Made by a program: the position numbers and the translations under genes. Below are positions 1 through 8,667 of a stretch of 56,126 nucleotides of DNA, piece by piece. A model generated the notes under the pieces. That model did not search any database. It saw nothing but the letters and a program-made list of their open reading frames with translations, and was not told where the DNA came from. The stretch spans positions 1 to 56,126 of the forward strand of contig JAAWNJ010000004.1 in the NCBI GenBank assembly GCA_022798895.1, in the 5' to 3' direction. Numbering within the stretch: position 1 is the first letter of the stretch; every line of letters begins with the position of its first letter. This DNA is from Clostridia bacterium. GTDB lineage: Bacteria > Bacillota > Clostridia > TANB77 > CAG-508.

Positions 1-1
1 T

Positions 2-376
2 GGAAAAGTTTTAAAGCAAAGTATTGATGCAGGAGAAAGTGTTGACGAAGGAACAAAAATAACAATCACAGTTAACCGTATTGAAGCAATTAAAACTGGA
101 ACCATTAGGCTAAACTTAAAATCTTTATTAGGAGCAGATAGTACTATTGACACAGACCCAGAAACAGGTGCAGAAATAAATAGTACAGTGAATTTAAGAA
201 TTCAAGTTGGAGAAGATAATGTATATAGAGACACTGTACGTAAAGATAGTACCGATATTACAGCAACAGCTTCAGGTAAGGGAACTGTTACAGTAAAAAT
301 ATTTGTAGATGAGATAAAGAAAAAAGAAGTACAGTTTGATTTATCAGTAGAAAATCCAACATTGGTGATCGATTAG
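2..376 (+). CDS. pknB: C-terminal fragment of PASTA-domain Ser/Thr protein kinase (PknB/PrkC-like), truncated by window edge
   Basis: Frame 2 is open from base 2 (GKVLKQSIDAGESVDEGTKITITVNR...), PASTA-like repeat end; followed by rpe as in prkC-rpe-spoVM-rpmB synteny. Confidence 0.7.
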   Translation, partial: GKVLKQSIDAGESVDEGTKITITVNRIEAIKTGTIRLNLKSLLGADSTIDTDPETGAEINSTVNLRIQVGEDNVYRDTVRKDSTDITATASGKGTVTVKIFVDEIKKKEVQFDLSVENPTLVID

Positions 377-390
377 TTTTTAATAAGGGA

Positions 391-524
391 AATCATAAAG
401 GTATTACATAAGAGCAGTCCGCGCAAGGTGAGTTTGCGAACGCCTTCCGTTGCTTTCTTTAATTTGCATTTAGCATGTGAAAGCAACGGACAGCAAGGAC
501 AATCGTTGTAATTCCTTTATGATT
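391..524. repeat. Nested palindromic intergenic element
   Basis: Outer arms AATCATAAAGGtATT / AATtCCTTTATGATT (14/15) and inner perfect 11-bp arms CCGTTGCTTTC / GAAAGCAACGG. Confidence 0.7.
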
Positions 525-557
525 TTACAAGATAAAAAATATAATGGAGGAAGAAAT

Positions 558-1229
558 ATGGTAGAAATTTCAGCATCACTTTTAAGCTTAAAGAGTGAAA
601 ATACAATTCAAACATTATATAATTTAGAAACAGCAAAAATAGACTATTTTCATATTGATGTCATGGATGGGGAGTTTGTAGAAAATGATACAGTGAGTAG
701 AATGACAGAATATTGTGAATATTTAAGTAGTATTTCTAATTTACCCTTAGATGTTCATTTGATGGTAAAAGATGTACCAAGTTATATTTCTAGTTTCTTA
801 GTATTCGAACCTAATATAATAACCTTCCATTTAGAAGCGGCAAAAGACAAAGAGCAAGCAATGGAATGGATAAAATTGATTAAGGAAAATAATGTGAGAG
901 TTGGAATTTCTGTAAAACCAGACACAAAAATTGAGGAAGTAGCAGAATTCTTGCCATTTGTTCATTTGGTATTAGTAATGACAGTAGAACCAGGAAAAGG
1001 TGGACAAGAACTAATTCCGAAGACAGTAGAAAAGATACGAGCATTAAAGAAGTATGTGCAGGATAAACAAATAGAAGTAGACATTGAGGCAGATGGAGGA
1101 ATTAATTTAGAGACTGTGGCTTATGTAAAAGAAGCGGGAGCAGATATTGTCGTTGCAGGAAGTGCTATTACAAATTCAGAAAATTATGCAGATGTGGTGA
1201 AGAAAATGAAAGGGGGAATACAACGATGA
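558..1229 (+). CDS. rpe: Ribulose-phosphate 3-epimerase
   Basis: MVEISASLLS...HIDVMDGEFVEN...DVHLMV...EADGGIN; start at 558 after GGAGG (ORF-track start 477 lies in the palindromic element). Confidence 0.9.
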   Translation: MVEISASLLSLKSENTIQTLYNLETAKIDYFHIDVMDGEFVENDTVSRMTEYCEYLSSISNLPLDVHLMVKDVPSYISSFLVFEPNIITFHLEAAKDKEQAMEWIKLIKENNVRVGISVKPDTKIEEVAEFLPFVHLVLVMTVEPGKGGQELIPKTVEKIRALKKYVQDKQIEVDIEADGGINLETVAYVKEAGADIVVAGSAITNSENYADVVKKMKGGIQR

Positions 1230-2089
1230 TTGACTTTACTAATGCCATAGAAGAATTTAATACATATAAAGGTTCAGAAAAGAAGAAAACTTTGATATAT
1301 GATAACAAAAAATATCTGGTAAAATTTCCAGATCCAGTTAGAGAAAAAAACAAAAATATATCTTATATTAATAATGCATTTTCAGAATATGTAGGAAGTA
1401 ATATATTTAAAATAGTAGGTTTTAAGACACAAAATACGCTATTAGGAAAGTATGAATATAACGGAAAAGAGAAGGTAGTATGTGCATGCGAAGATTTTAC
1501 AAATTACAATCATATATTATATGAATTTGAGAATTTAGCCTTAAGTACTAATCCTGATAAGAAAATAGAAACAGATTTAGATGATATTATGGAAGTAATA
1601 GAAGCCTGTAAAATGATAGATGTATCAGAAACAAAGGAAAAATTTTGGGAGATGTTTTTGATAGATAGTCTAATAGGGAACACCGATAGGCATAATGGAA
1701 ATTGGGGATTTTTATTAAATAAAGACACTGGTAAAGTAGAATTTTCTCCAATCTATGATTGTGGCTCAGCATTAAATCCGATGCTTGAAGATGAAGAAAT
1801 TGAGAAAATAAATCTAGTAGAGTTAAAGAACTTAGCAATAAATTGTTATTCTTGTTTAAAGGAAAATGGGAAAAAGATTAATTATATGACATACATTAAA
1901 CAAATGAAAAATGAAGAATGCAATCAAGCAGTAAAAAGGATATTTTTGAATATTAACATAGATGAAATTAATAAGTTTATTGATAGCATAGAATGTATGT
2001 CAAAAATTAGAAAAGAGTTTTATAAAGACATAATAACACAACGATATGAAATAATAAGAGAAGTATATGATGTGCTTTTAAAAAGTTAA
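1226..2089 (+). CDS. HipA/CtkA-like protein kinase
   Basis: GNTDRHNGNWGFL...SPIYDCGSALNP resembles the HipA C-terminal catalytic region; ATGA overlap with rpe. Confidence 0.75.
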   Translation: MIDFTNAIEEFNTYKGSEKKKTLIYDNKKYLVKFPDPVREKNKNISYINNAFSEYVGSNIFKIVGFKTQNTLLGKYEYNGKEKVVCACEDFTNYNHILYEFENLALSTNPDKKIETDLDDIMEVIEACKMIDVSETKEKFWEMFLIDSLIGNTDRHNGNWGFLLNKDTGKVEFSPIYDCGSALNPMLEDEEIEKINLVELKNLAINCYSCLKENGKKINYMTYIKQMKNEECNQAVKRIFLNINIDEINKFIDSIECMSKIRKEFYKDIITQRYEIIREVYDVLLKS

Positions 2090-2097
2090 AATAGATT

Positions 2098-2138
2098 ATC
2101 CTAATATGATATGTTTTGTTATCATATTAGGATTTTTC
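2098..2138 (+). terminator. Rho-independent terminator after hipA-like gene
   Basis: Perfect 14-bp stem ATCCTAATATGATA/TATCATATTAGGAT followed by TTTT. Confidence 0.85.
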
Positions 2139-2156
2139 AATAATATAATCAAAAGC

Positions 2157-3245
2157 TTAATTCTTTTCTTTCACTTTTATAAATGAAGTTAAAAACATTC
2201 CTAATCCCACTACAGCGATAAATAATGAGACATATGTACCAAGAGTAGGGAGGAGTTTAACTATCCACAATACAATAGAACATAGGAAAGCTATTAAAAT
2301 GAGTTTACCTTTTGAAGTAATATTCCACTTATCTGCAAAAGATTTTGCAAGTGCTAAACTAAAGATAGCAAGGCTAGCTGCTAAGATTAATCCGTATAGC
2401 ACAGCGATAACAAGTGCTAGAGCTGTTAAGTATCCTGTGAAAAGTAAGAAAAAGGCAAGAACAGGAAGGAATACAATTGCTAAAATACCAATACCTGCAC
2501 TTACAAATGGTCTTTTCATTAAAGCATAATTTACTTTTTCGGTAAATTTAGGTGCTAAGAAAACAGCAAATAAAATGATGACAAGAGCAAGTGAGATATT
2601 AGAAATAAATTGTTTTACATATTTTGCAATGATTTCACCTGTTGTAGTAGTACGACCTTGGTATTGTGTAAATTTTACACTTCCTATGATGGCCTTTTCA
2701 GGAAAAGTAGATTCTTGGGTACTGGTATAATATAAATTTCCACCAATAATATCTTCGGCGTTCTCAGCCATTAAGACACTATCAACGAAAAGAAAAGCAT
2801 CTTTTTTAATAGAGCCATATAACTTTATATTAGCTGCAAAAATTCTAATATCGCGGTTGATATAACCAGAATCTGCTAATTCAAAGTCTTGCCCTAGAAA
2901 ATAAACATCATAATTTACTTTTCCATTTATAGTTATATCATTAGCAAAAGCAAAAACATTTCCATGAATAGTAGCAGTTTCATCAATGGTTAAAGATTTG
3001 GCTATAACAAAAATATCTCCTAGAATTTCCCCCTTAATGGTAACAGTAGAACCTGAGGCAAAAACATTGCCATTTACAGCATCGTTTACTACAATATCTT
3101 GTCCACCAAGATAAAGGTCAGTGTTAAATACTTTTATTGTTTCGTTATCAGTGCTTGTGGTAGGCTCACTGCTAGCGATACAAAGGGGAGAAAGAAGCAA
3201 AGAAAAAATAAGGATAAAAAATATAAATGTATGAATTAATTTCAT
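2157..3245 (-). CDS. Polymer-forming (bactofilin-like) membrane protein
   Basis: Signal peptide, repeated VNGNVFASGSTVTIKGEILGDIFVIAKSLTI beta-solenoid pattern, several C-terminal TM segments; RBS AAGGAGG before ATG at 3245. Confidence 0.75.
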   Translation of the reverse strand: MKLIHTFIFFILIFSLLLSPLCIASSEPTTSTDNETIKVFNTDLYLGGQDIVVNDAVNGNVFASGSTVTIKGEILGDIFVIAKSLTIDETATIHGNVFAFANDITINGKVNYDVYFLGQDFELADSGYINRDIRIFAANIKLYGSIKKDAFLFVDSVLMAENAEDIIGGNLYYTSTQESTFPEKAIIGSVKFTQYQGRTTTTGEIIAKYVKQFISNISLALVIILFAVFLAPKFTEKVNYALMKRPFVSAGIGILAIVFLPVLAFFLLFTGYLTALALVIAVLYGLILAASLAIFSLALAKSFADKWNITSKGKLILIAFLCSIVLWIVKLLPTLGTYVSLFIAVVGLGMFLTSFIKVKEKN

Positions 3246-3316
3246 AATAAAAAACCTCCTTGTATTTTTCTTGATTACTATATACCAAAAATATAAGGAA
3301 GTCAAATAGAAAAGTG

Positions 3317-3478
3317 TTATTTTGTTTGTAAGCAAGGATTATCTAAATTGTTTTTAGGAGTAAAATAAGCACAATCAGTGTGAGATGTTATCTTCTTTTG
3401 ATTGATATTCTCAAAAGAACAGTTGCCATCTTTTTGATATTTACAATTCTCAGAACAATTAATATTAGTCAAAATCAT
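3317..3478 (-). CDS. Small Cys-rich protein (53 aa), not in ORF track
   Basis: MILTNINCSENCKYQKDGNCSFENINQKKITSHTDCAYFTPKNNLDNPCLQTK; CxxxC...C...C pattern; GAGGGTG upstream of ATG. Confidence 0.65.
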   Translation of the reverse strand: MILTNINCSENCKYQKDGNCSFENINQKKITSHTDCAYFTPKNNLDNPCLQTK

Positions 3479-3516
3479 CACCCTCTAATATTAGTATAAG
3501 AAAAAGAAATAAAAAT

Positions 3517-3547
3517 ATACATCATTTTTTTACAAAAAATGATGTAT
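3517..3547 (-). terminator. Terminator downstream of nth
   Basis: Perfect ATACATCATTTTTT-TAC-AAAAAATGATGTAT. Confidence 0.7.
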
Positions 3548-3559
3548 CAAAATAGCAAA

Positions 3560-4189
3560 CTATTTTACAGGGTTTTGACATAAATGATGAAGTGGACATT
3601 TTTCACATTGCGGATTTTGCGATTTACAGATATTTCTACCATGCCAAATTAAAATATGATTAGCATCTTTCCAATATTCTTTGGGAATTAGCTTTAATAA
3701 ATCTTGTTCAATTTTATCGGGTTCACTTTGTTTAGAAAAACCAATACGATTAGAAATTCTTTTAGCATGAGTATCCACTGCAATTCCCTGTGGATTATTA
3801 AATGCTTCTAACATAATAACATTTGCACTTTTTCGACCAACACCTGGAATAGACATTAATTCATCCATAGTTTGAGGAACTTCACCATGAAAATCTTTTA
3901 AGATTTTTTGTGAAGCAAGTTTCATGTTTTTTGCTTTATTACGATAAAAACCACAAGAGTGAATAAAACCTTCAATTTGTTCTAATGGCATATCAGCAAA
4001 GTCTTGTGGAGTATGATATTTTGGAAAAAATGTTTTAGTTACAATGTTTACCCTTTCATCTGTACATTGGGCTGAAAGCATAACAGCAACCATCATTTCA
4101 AAGGGGCTGTTGAAATCTAAACTACATTTGGCATCTGGATATTCCTTTTTTAATATTTCAAAAATTTCAATTACTTTTTCTTTTTTCAT
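3560..4189 (-). CDS. nth: Endonuclease III
   Basis: HhH motif (SIPGVGRKSANV), VDTHAKRISNRIG, C-terminal Cys cluster CKSQNPQCEKCPLHHLC. Confidence 0.95.
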   Translation of the reverse strand: MKKEKVIEIFEILKKEYPDAKCSLDFNSPFEMMVAVMLSAQCTDERVNIVTKTFFPKYHTPQDFADMPLEQIEGFIHSCGFYRNKAKNMKLASQKILKDFHGEVPQTMDELMSIPGVGRKSANVIMLEAFNNPQGIAVDTHAKRISNRIGFSKQSEPDKIEQDLLKLIPKEYWKDANHILIWHGRNICKSQNPQCEKCPLHHLCQNPVK

Positions 4190-4338
4190 ATTAGTTCATA
4201 CCTCTCCGATTTTAGTGTTATTTTGATAATAGTATAACATGTTGATAGGGAAAAAGTAAATAGAGAACATAAATAGGTAACCGATAAAAGAAAAGGGGAA
4301 TATAATATAGAGAAAAGGGATAGGAGGATAAAATAGAT

Positions 4339-4491
4339 ATGTTATGTGCTTTAAAAAAGACCCTAGGGGTATGTTTAATAGGATTAGGGCTTGGTATTTT
4401 ACTTGTTTTATTGCTTCCTATATCAGGTTGGCTGTTTGCTATAGGAATTGCTGTTGTAATTGTTGGTCTGGCGTGGTTGTCTTGCAAATGA
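4339..4491 (+). CDS. Small two-TM membrane protein (50 aa), not in ORF track
   Basis: MLCALKKTLGVCLIGLGLGILLVLLLPISGWLFAIGIAVVIVGLAWLSCK; AGGAGG upstream; directly upstream of spoVM. Confidence 0.65.
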   Translation: MLCALKKTLGVCLIGLGLGILLVLLLPISGWLFAIGIAVVIVGLAWLSCK

Positions 4492-4536
4492 TAAAGTAAG
4501 CATAAAGGTATTTTGGAAAAAAGGAGAGTGAAGAGG

Positions 4537-4614
4537 ATGACAATCGTTGTAAAGAAAGTTCCAAAGTGTTTAAGGGGAATTGTAAAGCTCTTATTTGGAA
4601 TTAAAGAAAAATAG
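4537..4614 (+). CDS. spoVM: Stage V sporulation protein M, SpoVM-like microprotein (25 aa)
   Basis: MTIVVKKVPKCLRGIVKLLFGIKEK aligns with B. subtilis SpoVM MKFYTIKLPKFLGGIVRAMLGSFRKD including Pro9; sits next to rpmB as in Bacillus. Confidence 0.85.
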   Translation: MTIVVKKVPKCLRGIVKLLFGIKEK

Positions 4615-4762
4615 TACATAGGTGTATGTATGGTTAATATAACAAAAAAAGAGGCTATTGATATAATAGTCTCATTTTTTGCTAAAAGCATATAATGATT
4701 TGTAATCGCTAAAGCGACAACATAATCATTTAATTTCTTATTTGAATTATTCATAGATACAA

Positions 4763-4960
4763 TTAAGCTCTAACGACTTTTCCAGAACGTAAACATTTTG
4801 AACAAGCATGAATTGTTTTTGATTGACCATCAACAACAGCTTTTACTCTTCTTAGATTTGGCTTAAATGTTCTAGTAGCTCTTCTACTAACATGAGAACG
4901 AGCAATACTGATTTTATTTCCATGAGATAATGTTTTTCCACAAATATCACATTTTGCCAT
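4763..4960 (-). CDS. rpmB: 50S ribosomal protein L28 (zinc-binding form)
   Basis: MAKCDICGKTLSHGNKISIARSHVSRR...CSKCLRSGKV. Confidence 0.95.
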   Translation of the reverse strand: MAKCDICGKTLSHGNKISIARSHVSRRATRTFKPNLRRVKAVVDGQSKTIHACSKCLRSGKVVRA

Positions 4961-5079
4961 TGAACTGCACCTCCTATGTGAAATCTTAAATCGACTATTT
5001 ATTATATTAACATAGAATACAAAAAAAAACAAGGATTTTTTGTAAAATTATCTTAATTTCTTAGGTAAGTTCTTTCTTA

Positions 5080-5844
5080 TTATAGGAATTGCAATAAATC
5101 TTTAATAACTTCTCCAGCTAAAATTAAACCAGCAACAGAAGGTACAAAACTAATACTAGCAGGTGTTTGTTTATTGTGAATACAACAAGGTTCTGGGGTA
5201 CCCGACTGCAATCTTTGATTGCTATGTCGGGTCAGGTTCTTATTTTCCTCATCAAAACGTTGTGGTATTTCTTTAGAATAGACTACTTTTAAATGTGGTA
5301 TTCCACGTGCTTTTAATTCTTTTCGCATGACTTTTGCAAGTGGACACACGGAAGTTTTTGTGATATCAGCTACTTCAAACAAGGTAGGGTCTAACTTATT
5401 TCCAGTTCCCATACAAGAAATAATAGGAATGTGTTGTTTACTTGCTTCTTCTACTAAAGAAAGTTTAGCACTTACAGTATCAATAGCATCTACAATATAA
5501 TCATAGGGATTAGAAAAAAGTTCTTTATCTTGTGTAGCATCATAAAAAGTTTGATAAGTAGTAATTTCTACGTTAGGATTAATTTTTAATAATCTTTCTT
5601 TTGCAACTTCTACTTTAGGTTTACCAATCGTTGTAGTATCAGCAATTAATTGACGGTTGATATTGGTAATATCAATAACATCCTTATCCACTAAAGTAAG
5701 GTGCCCAATACCACTACGAGCAAGTGCTTCAATAGTATAAGAGCCAACACCACCTAAGCCAAAAACTGCGATATGAGCATTTTTTAACTTTTCTATATTT
5801 TCTTTTCCAATTAAATATTCTGTACGATTTAACCAATTCTCCAT
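5080..5844 (-). CDS. tcdA: tRNA threonylcarbamoyladenosine dehydratase (TcdA/ThiF family)
   Basis: VFGLGGVGSYTIEALARSGIGHLTLVDKDVIDITNINRQ; FVPSVAGLILAGEVIKDL. Confidence 0.9.
   Translation of the reverse strand: MENWLNRTEYLIGKENIEKLKNAHIAVFGLGGVGSYTIEALARSGIGHLTLVDKDVIDITNINRQLIADTTTIGKPKVEVAKERLLKINPNVEITTYQTFYDATQDKELFSNPYDYIVDAIDTVSAKLSLVEEASKQHIPIISCMGTGNKLDPTLFEVADITKTSVCPLAKVMRKELKARGIPHLKVVYSKEIPQRFDEENKNLTRHSNQRLQSGTPEPCCIHNKQTPASISFVPSVAGLILAGEVIKDLLQFL
5200..5232. repeat. Palindrome inside tcdA coding sequence
   Basis: ACCCGACtGCAATCttTGATTGCtatGTCGGGT nested inverted repeats in a variable loop. Confidence 0.65.
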
Positions 5845-5995
5845 TATATGAACTCCTTTAACAGGCTAAATTATATCATTAATATAAATAAGGGTCAATA
5901 TACACAAACAAAAATTTGCAAAATACTTGACTTTGTTTTTTTCTTTGTGATAAAATAGGCAAAGAATAAAATAGAAAACAAACGAGGAGAAAATT

Positions 5996-6610
5996 ATGTT
6001 AGCATATGTAAAAGGAACTTTAGAAATAAAAACAAAGGGATATATTGTAGTAGAAACAAATGGAATTGGTTATAAAATATTTATGCCAGAATCTACAATT
6101 GAAAAACTAGGAGCAATAGGAGAACAGATTAAGATTTTTACTTTTATGAGAGTAAGAGAAGATGATGTTAGTTTATATGGGTTCATAACCAATGAAGAAT
6201 TAAGAATGTTTGAACTTTTATTAAGTGTTAGTGGAATAGGTGCAAAAGGGGCATTAACTATTTTATCGAATATTACACCATCACAATTTGCTTTAGCAGT
6301 AATTAGCAATGATGTAGGAATGTTAAAAAAATTACCAGGAATTGGACCTAAAACAGCACAAAGGACGATTTTAGAATTAAAAGATAAATTAAAGAAAGAA
6401 CAAGAAATTGCAGTAACAACAGAAGAAGAGGAGAGCTCTTTCCAAGAAGCAATACTAGAAGACGAAAAAGTATCAGAAGCAGTAAGTGCATTGCAAGTAT
6501 TAGGCTATAGTAGAAAAGAAATAGCAGGAGCGTTAGAGAAAATAGAGATGAAGTCTTTAAGCGTAGAAGATATTATTCGTAAAGGGTTGTCAGTTTTGGG
6601 ACGTTCTTAA
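5996..6610 (+). CDS. ruvA: Holliday junction branch migration complex subunit RuvA
   Basis: LLSVSGIGAKGALTILS, LPGIGPKTAQRTILELKDKL HhH motifs. Confidence 0.95.
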   Translation: MLAYVKGTLEIKTKGYIVVETNGIGYKIFMPESTIEKLGAIGEQIKIFTFMRVREDDVSLYGFITNEELRMFELLLSVSGIGAKGALTILSNITPSQFALAVISNDVGMLKKLPGIGPKTAQRTILELKDKLKKEQEIAVTTEEEESSFQEAILEDEKVSEAVSALQVLGYSRKEIAGALEKIEMKSLSVEDIIRKGLSVLGRS

Positions 6611-6660
6611 AAAGTGACAAAAGTGTCAGTTTTGGGGACACACTTTAGTACTTTGTGAAG
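6610..6660. repeat. REP-like GGGGACA/TGACA element fragment
   Basis: GTGACAAAAGTGTCAGTTTTGGGGACACACTTT; same motif family as at 18395, 29456, 53985. Confidence 0.5.
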
Positions 6661-6670
6661 GAGAAGAATT

Positions 6671-7918
6671 ATGGATTTAAGTAAGCCATTAGCTTATAGA
6701 ATGAGCCCTAAGACATTGGATGATTATGTGGGGCAAGAGCATATATTAGGGCAAGATAAAATTTTATACCGTACTATCAAAGCAGATAGATTATCTAGCA
6801 TTATCTTGTGGGGACCTCCAGGGTGTGGTAAGACTTCACTTGCAAGAGTAATTAGTAATACTACAAAATATAAGTTTATTAAGATTAATGCAGTAACTTC
6901 AGGTGTATCTGATATTAAGAATGCAGTGGAAACAGCACAAAATGCATTATTAAATCCATCGGGGAAATGTATTTTGTTTATCGATGAGATACATCGCTTT
7001 AATAAATTACAACAAGATGCGCTTCTTCCTTTTGTAGAGAATGGAACTGTTATTTTAATTGGTGCCACAACTGAAAATCCATATTTTGAAGTTAACAAAG
7101 CCTTGATTTCAAGGTCTATGGTATTTCATTTGCAACCATTAACAGATGAAGATATTTTTCAGGTACTGAAGAAGGCTTTAACATCAACAGAAGGCTTAGC
7201 AAGTTATACTATTGAAGTAGAAGATAGTACGCTCAAAAAACTAGCGCAGACTTCTAATGGAGATGTAAGAACAGCTTTAAATGGATTAGAGGTAGCAGTA
7301 CTTACTACTCAGATGGATGATAAAGGCGTTATTGTGTTAACTGATGAAATAGTCAAAGAATGTGTACAGACTAGAAAAGCAGTTTTTGATAAAAGTGGAG
7401 ATAGCCACTATGATAATATTAGTGCATTTATTAAATCCATGCGTGGAACAGACCCTGATGCAACACTATTTTATTTAGCAAGAGCATTAAATGCAGGGGA
7501 AGACCCAGTATTTATGGCCAGAAGAATTGTGATTGCAGCAGCAGAAGATGTAGGAATGGCAAATCCAAATGCACTAGTCGTAGCAACTTCAGCGATGCAA
7601 GCAGTGACTATGGTAGGAATGCCAGAAGCAAGAATTATTTTAGCAGAGGCGGCAGTATATGTAGCGACTTCTAAAAAATCAAATGCTTCATATTTAGGAA
7701 TTAATAGAGCATTAGAAGATGTAGCAAATAAAGATACAGGTACTATTCCAATGCACATACGTAATGCACCAACGGAGGGGATGGCAAAAGAAGGATATGG
7801 AGTAGGATACAAATATCCACATGATTATCCAATGCATTGGGTGGAACAACAATACTTACCTGACAAAATGTTAGGTGCAAAGTATTATATTCCAGATGAT
7901 ACTGTGGAAAGTAAATAA
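6671..7918 (+). CDS. rarA: Replication-associated recombination protein A (RarA/MgsA AAA ATPase)
   Basis: Walker A GPPGCGKTSLA, IDEIHRFNKLQQDALLPFVE, RALNAGEDPVFMARR. Confidence 0.95.
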   Translation: MDLSKPLAYRMSPKTLDDYVGQEHILGQDKILYRTIKADRLSSIILWGPPGCGKTSLARVISNTTKYKFIKINAVTSGVSDIKNAVETAQNALLNPSGKCILFIDEIHRFNKLQQDALLPFVENGTVILIGATTENPYFEVNKALISRSMVFHLQPLTDEDIFQVLKKALTSTEGLASYTIEVEDSTLKKLAQTSNGDVRTALNGLEVAVLTTQMDDKGVIVLTDEIVKECVQTRKAVFDKSGDSHYDNISAFIKSMRGTDPDATLFYLARALNAGEDPVFMARRIVIAAAEDVGMANPNALVVATSAMQAVTMVGMPEARIILAEAAVYVATSKKSNASYLGINRALEDVANKDTGTIPMHIRNAPTEGMAKEGYGVGYKYPHDYPMHWVEQQYLPDKMLGAKYYIPDDTVESK

Positions 7919-7926
7919 TACTAGTA

Positions 7927-7970
7927 AAAAGAAGAGACCCTAGTTTCAATACCAGAGTCTCTTCTTTTCA
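7927..7970. terminator. Bidirectional terminator
   Basis: AAAGAAGAGAC...GTCTCTTCTTTT inverted repeat between convergent genes. Confidence 0.8.
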
Positions 7971-8007
7971 TACCCCTTTAGTCACAATGTGCAAAAGGGG
8001 AGGAGCA

Positions 8008-8550
8008 TTAGTCAATACTTTCACCCAATTCCCAGTCGGGAGAAGTAAGGTCGCCAGATTCCAAAGGCATGCTGGCACCTTTCAACTGACGATAGGAAGT
8101 GGCTTTCCTTCCGGGGACTTTGCCAAGGGCTTTGTCGCGGTCAGAAAACTTGGTTTGCGGGCGATAACGCCGGTCTTTGGTGGTATGACCATCTTTTTTA
8201 GCGGGATACATGTGAGCGGGACCAGAGTCAGTTATAGCAAAACGGCTATGAGCGTCCTCGTGTTCACAACTGTCCTCTGGCTCGTGAGTAGCAGAATCTA
8301 CGTCTACTACGTGCTCCTCGGTAGTATCGCTACTGGGGAGAAGAGCTTCCTGCTCGCCAGAGGAAAGCAGGGCGGCCTGCTCAGCACGGTACTCAGCCCA
8401 CATGGAGTCCTCCTGCTGAGCGATGAGGCGTTCTTTGGCGATACGCCTTCCGAAAGCTACATCAGCAAGACTCTTTTGGGCAGTTACTTTAGTAGCCTCC
8501 CTGCAAAGGACATTGGCGTGCCGCCGATTTGCTTTACTATTGAAACTCAT
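8008..8550 (-). CDS. GC-rich orphan hypothetical protein
   Basis: MSFNSKANRRHANVLCREATKV..., RBS AAAGGAG, own promoter and terminator; composition clearly unlike neighbours. Confidence 0.65.
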   Translation of the reverse strand: MSFNSKANRRHANVLCREATKVTAQKSLADVAFGRRIAKERLIAQQEDSMWAEYRAEQAALLSSGEQEALLPSSDTTEEHVVDVDSATHEPEDSCEHEDAHSRFAITDSGPAHMYPAKKDGHTTKDRRYRPQTKFSDRDKALGKVPGRKATSYRQLKGASMPLESGDLTSPDWELGESID

Positions 8551-8582
8551 GAATATTACTCCTTTCAATTGGATATGTTTAA

Positions 8583-8611
8583 ATTATAGTACCATAAAGG
8601 AGAAAAGTCAA
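8583..8611 (-). promoter_or_regulatory. Sigma-A type promoter of GC-rich orphan ORF
   Basis: Minus strand TTGACT-17 bp-TATAAT. Confidence 0.7.
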
Positions 8612-8631
8612 CACAAAAAGACAAGAAAAGA

Positions 8632-8662
8632 GCCAATTTCCTAAGAAATTGACCTCTTTCGA
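8632..8662. terminator. Terminator hairpin
   Basis: AAGAGcCAATTTC-CTAA-GAAATTGaCCTCTTT. Confidence 0.6.
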
Positions 8663-8667
8663 TTTAT

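Noticed and set aside
477-557. N-terminal extension of rpe
   Set aside because: Lies in the palindromic element; true SD precedes 558
4218-4754. 178-aa minus-strand ORF
   Set aside because: Antisense to the 50-aa TM ORF and spoVM; low-complexity, no RBS
7471-7812. Antisense ORF in rarA (and similar shadows in nth, groEL, pyrG, pheS)
   Set aside because: Overlap strongly conserved genes in antisense; no RBS
7987-8589. 200-aa plus-strand ORF
   Set aside because: Antisense to the GC-rich orphan ORF, which has promoter, RBS and terminator; GC-rich sequence gives long antisense frames
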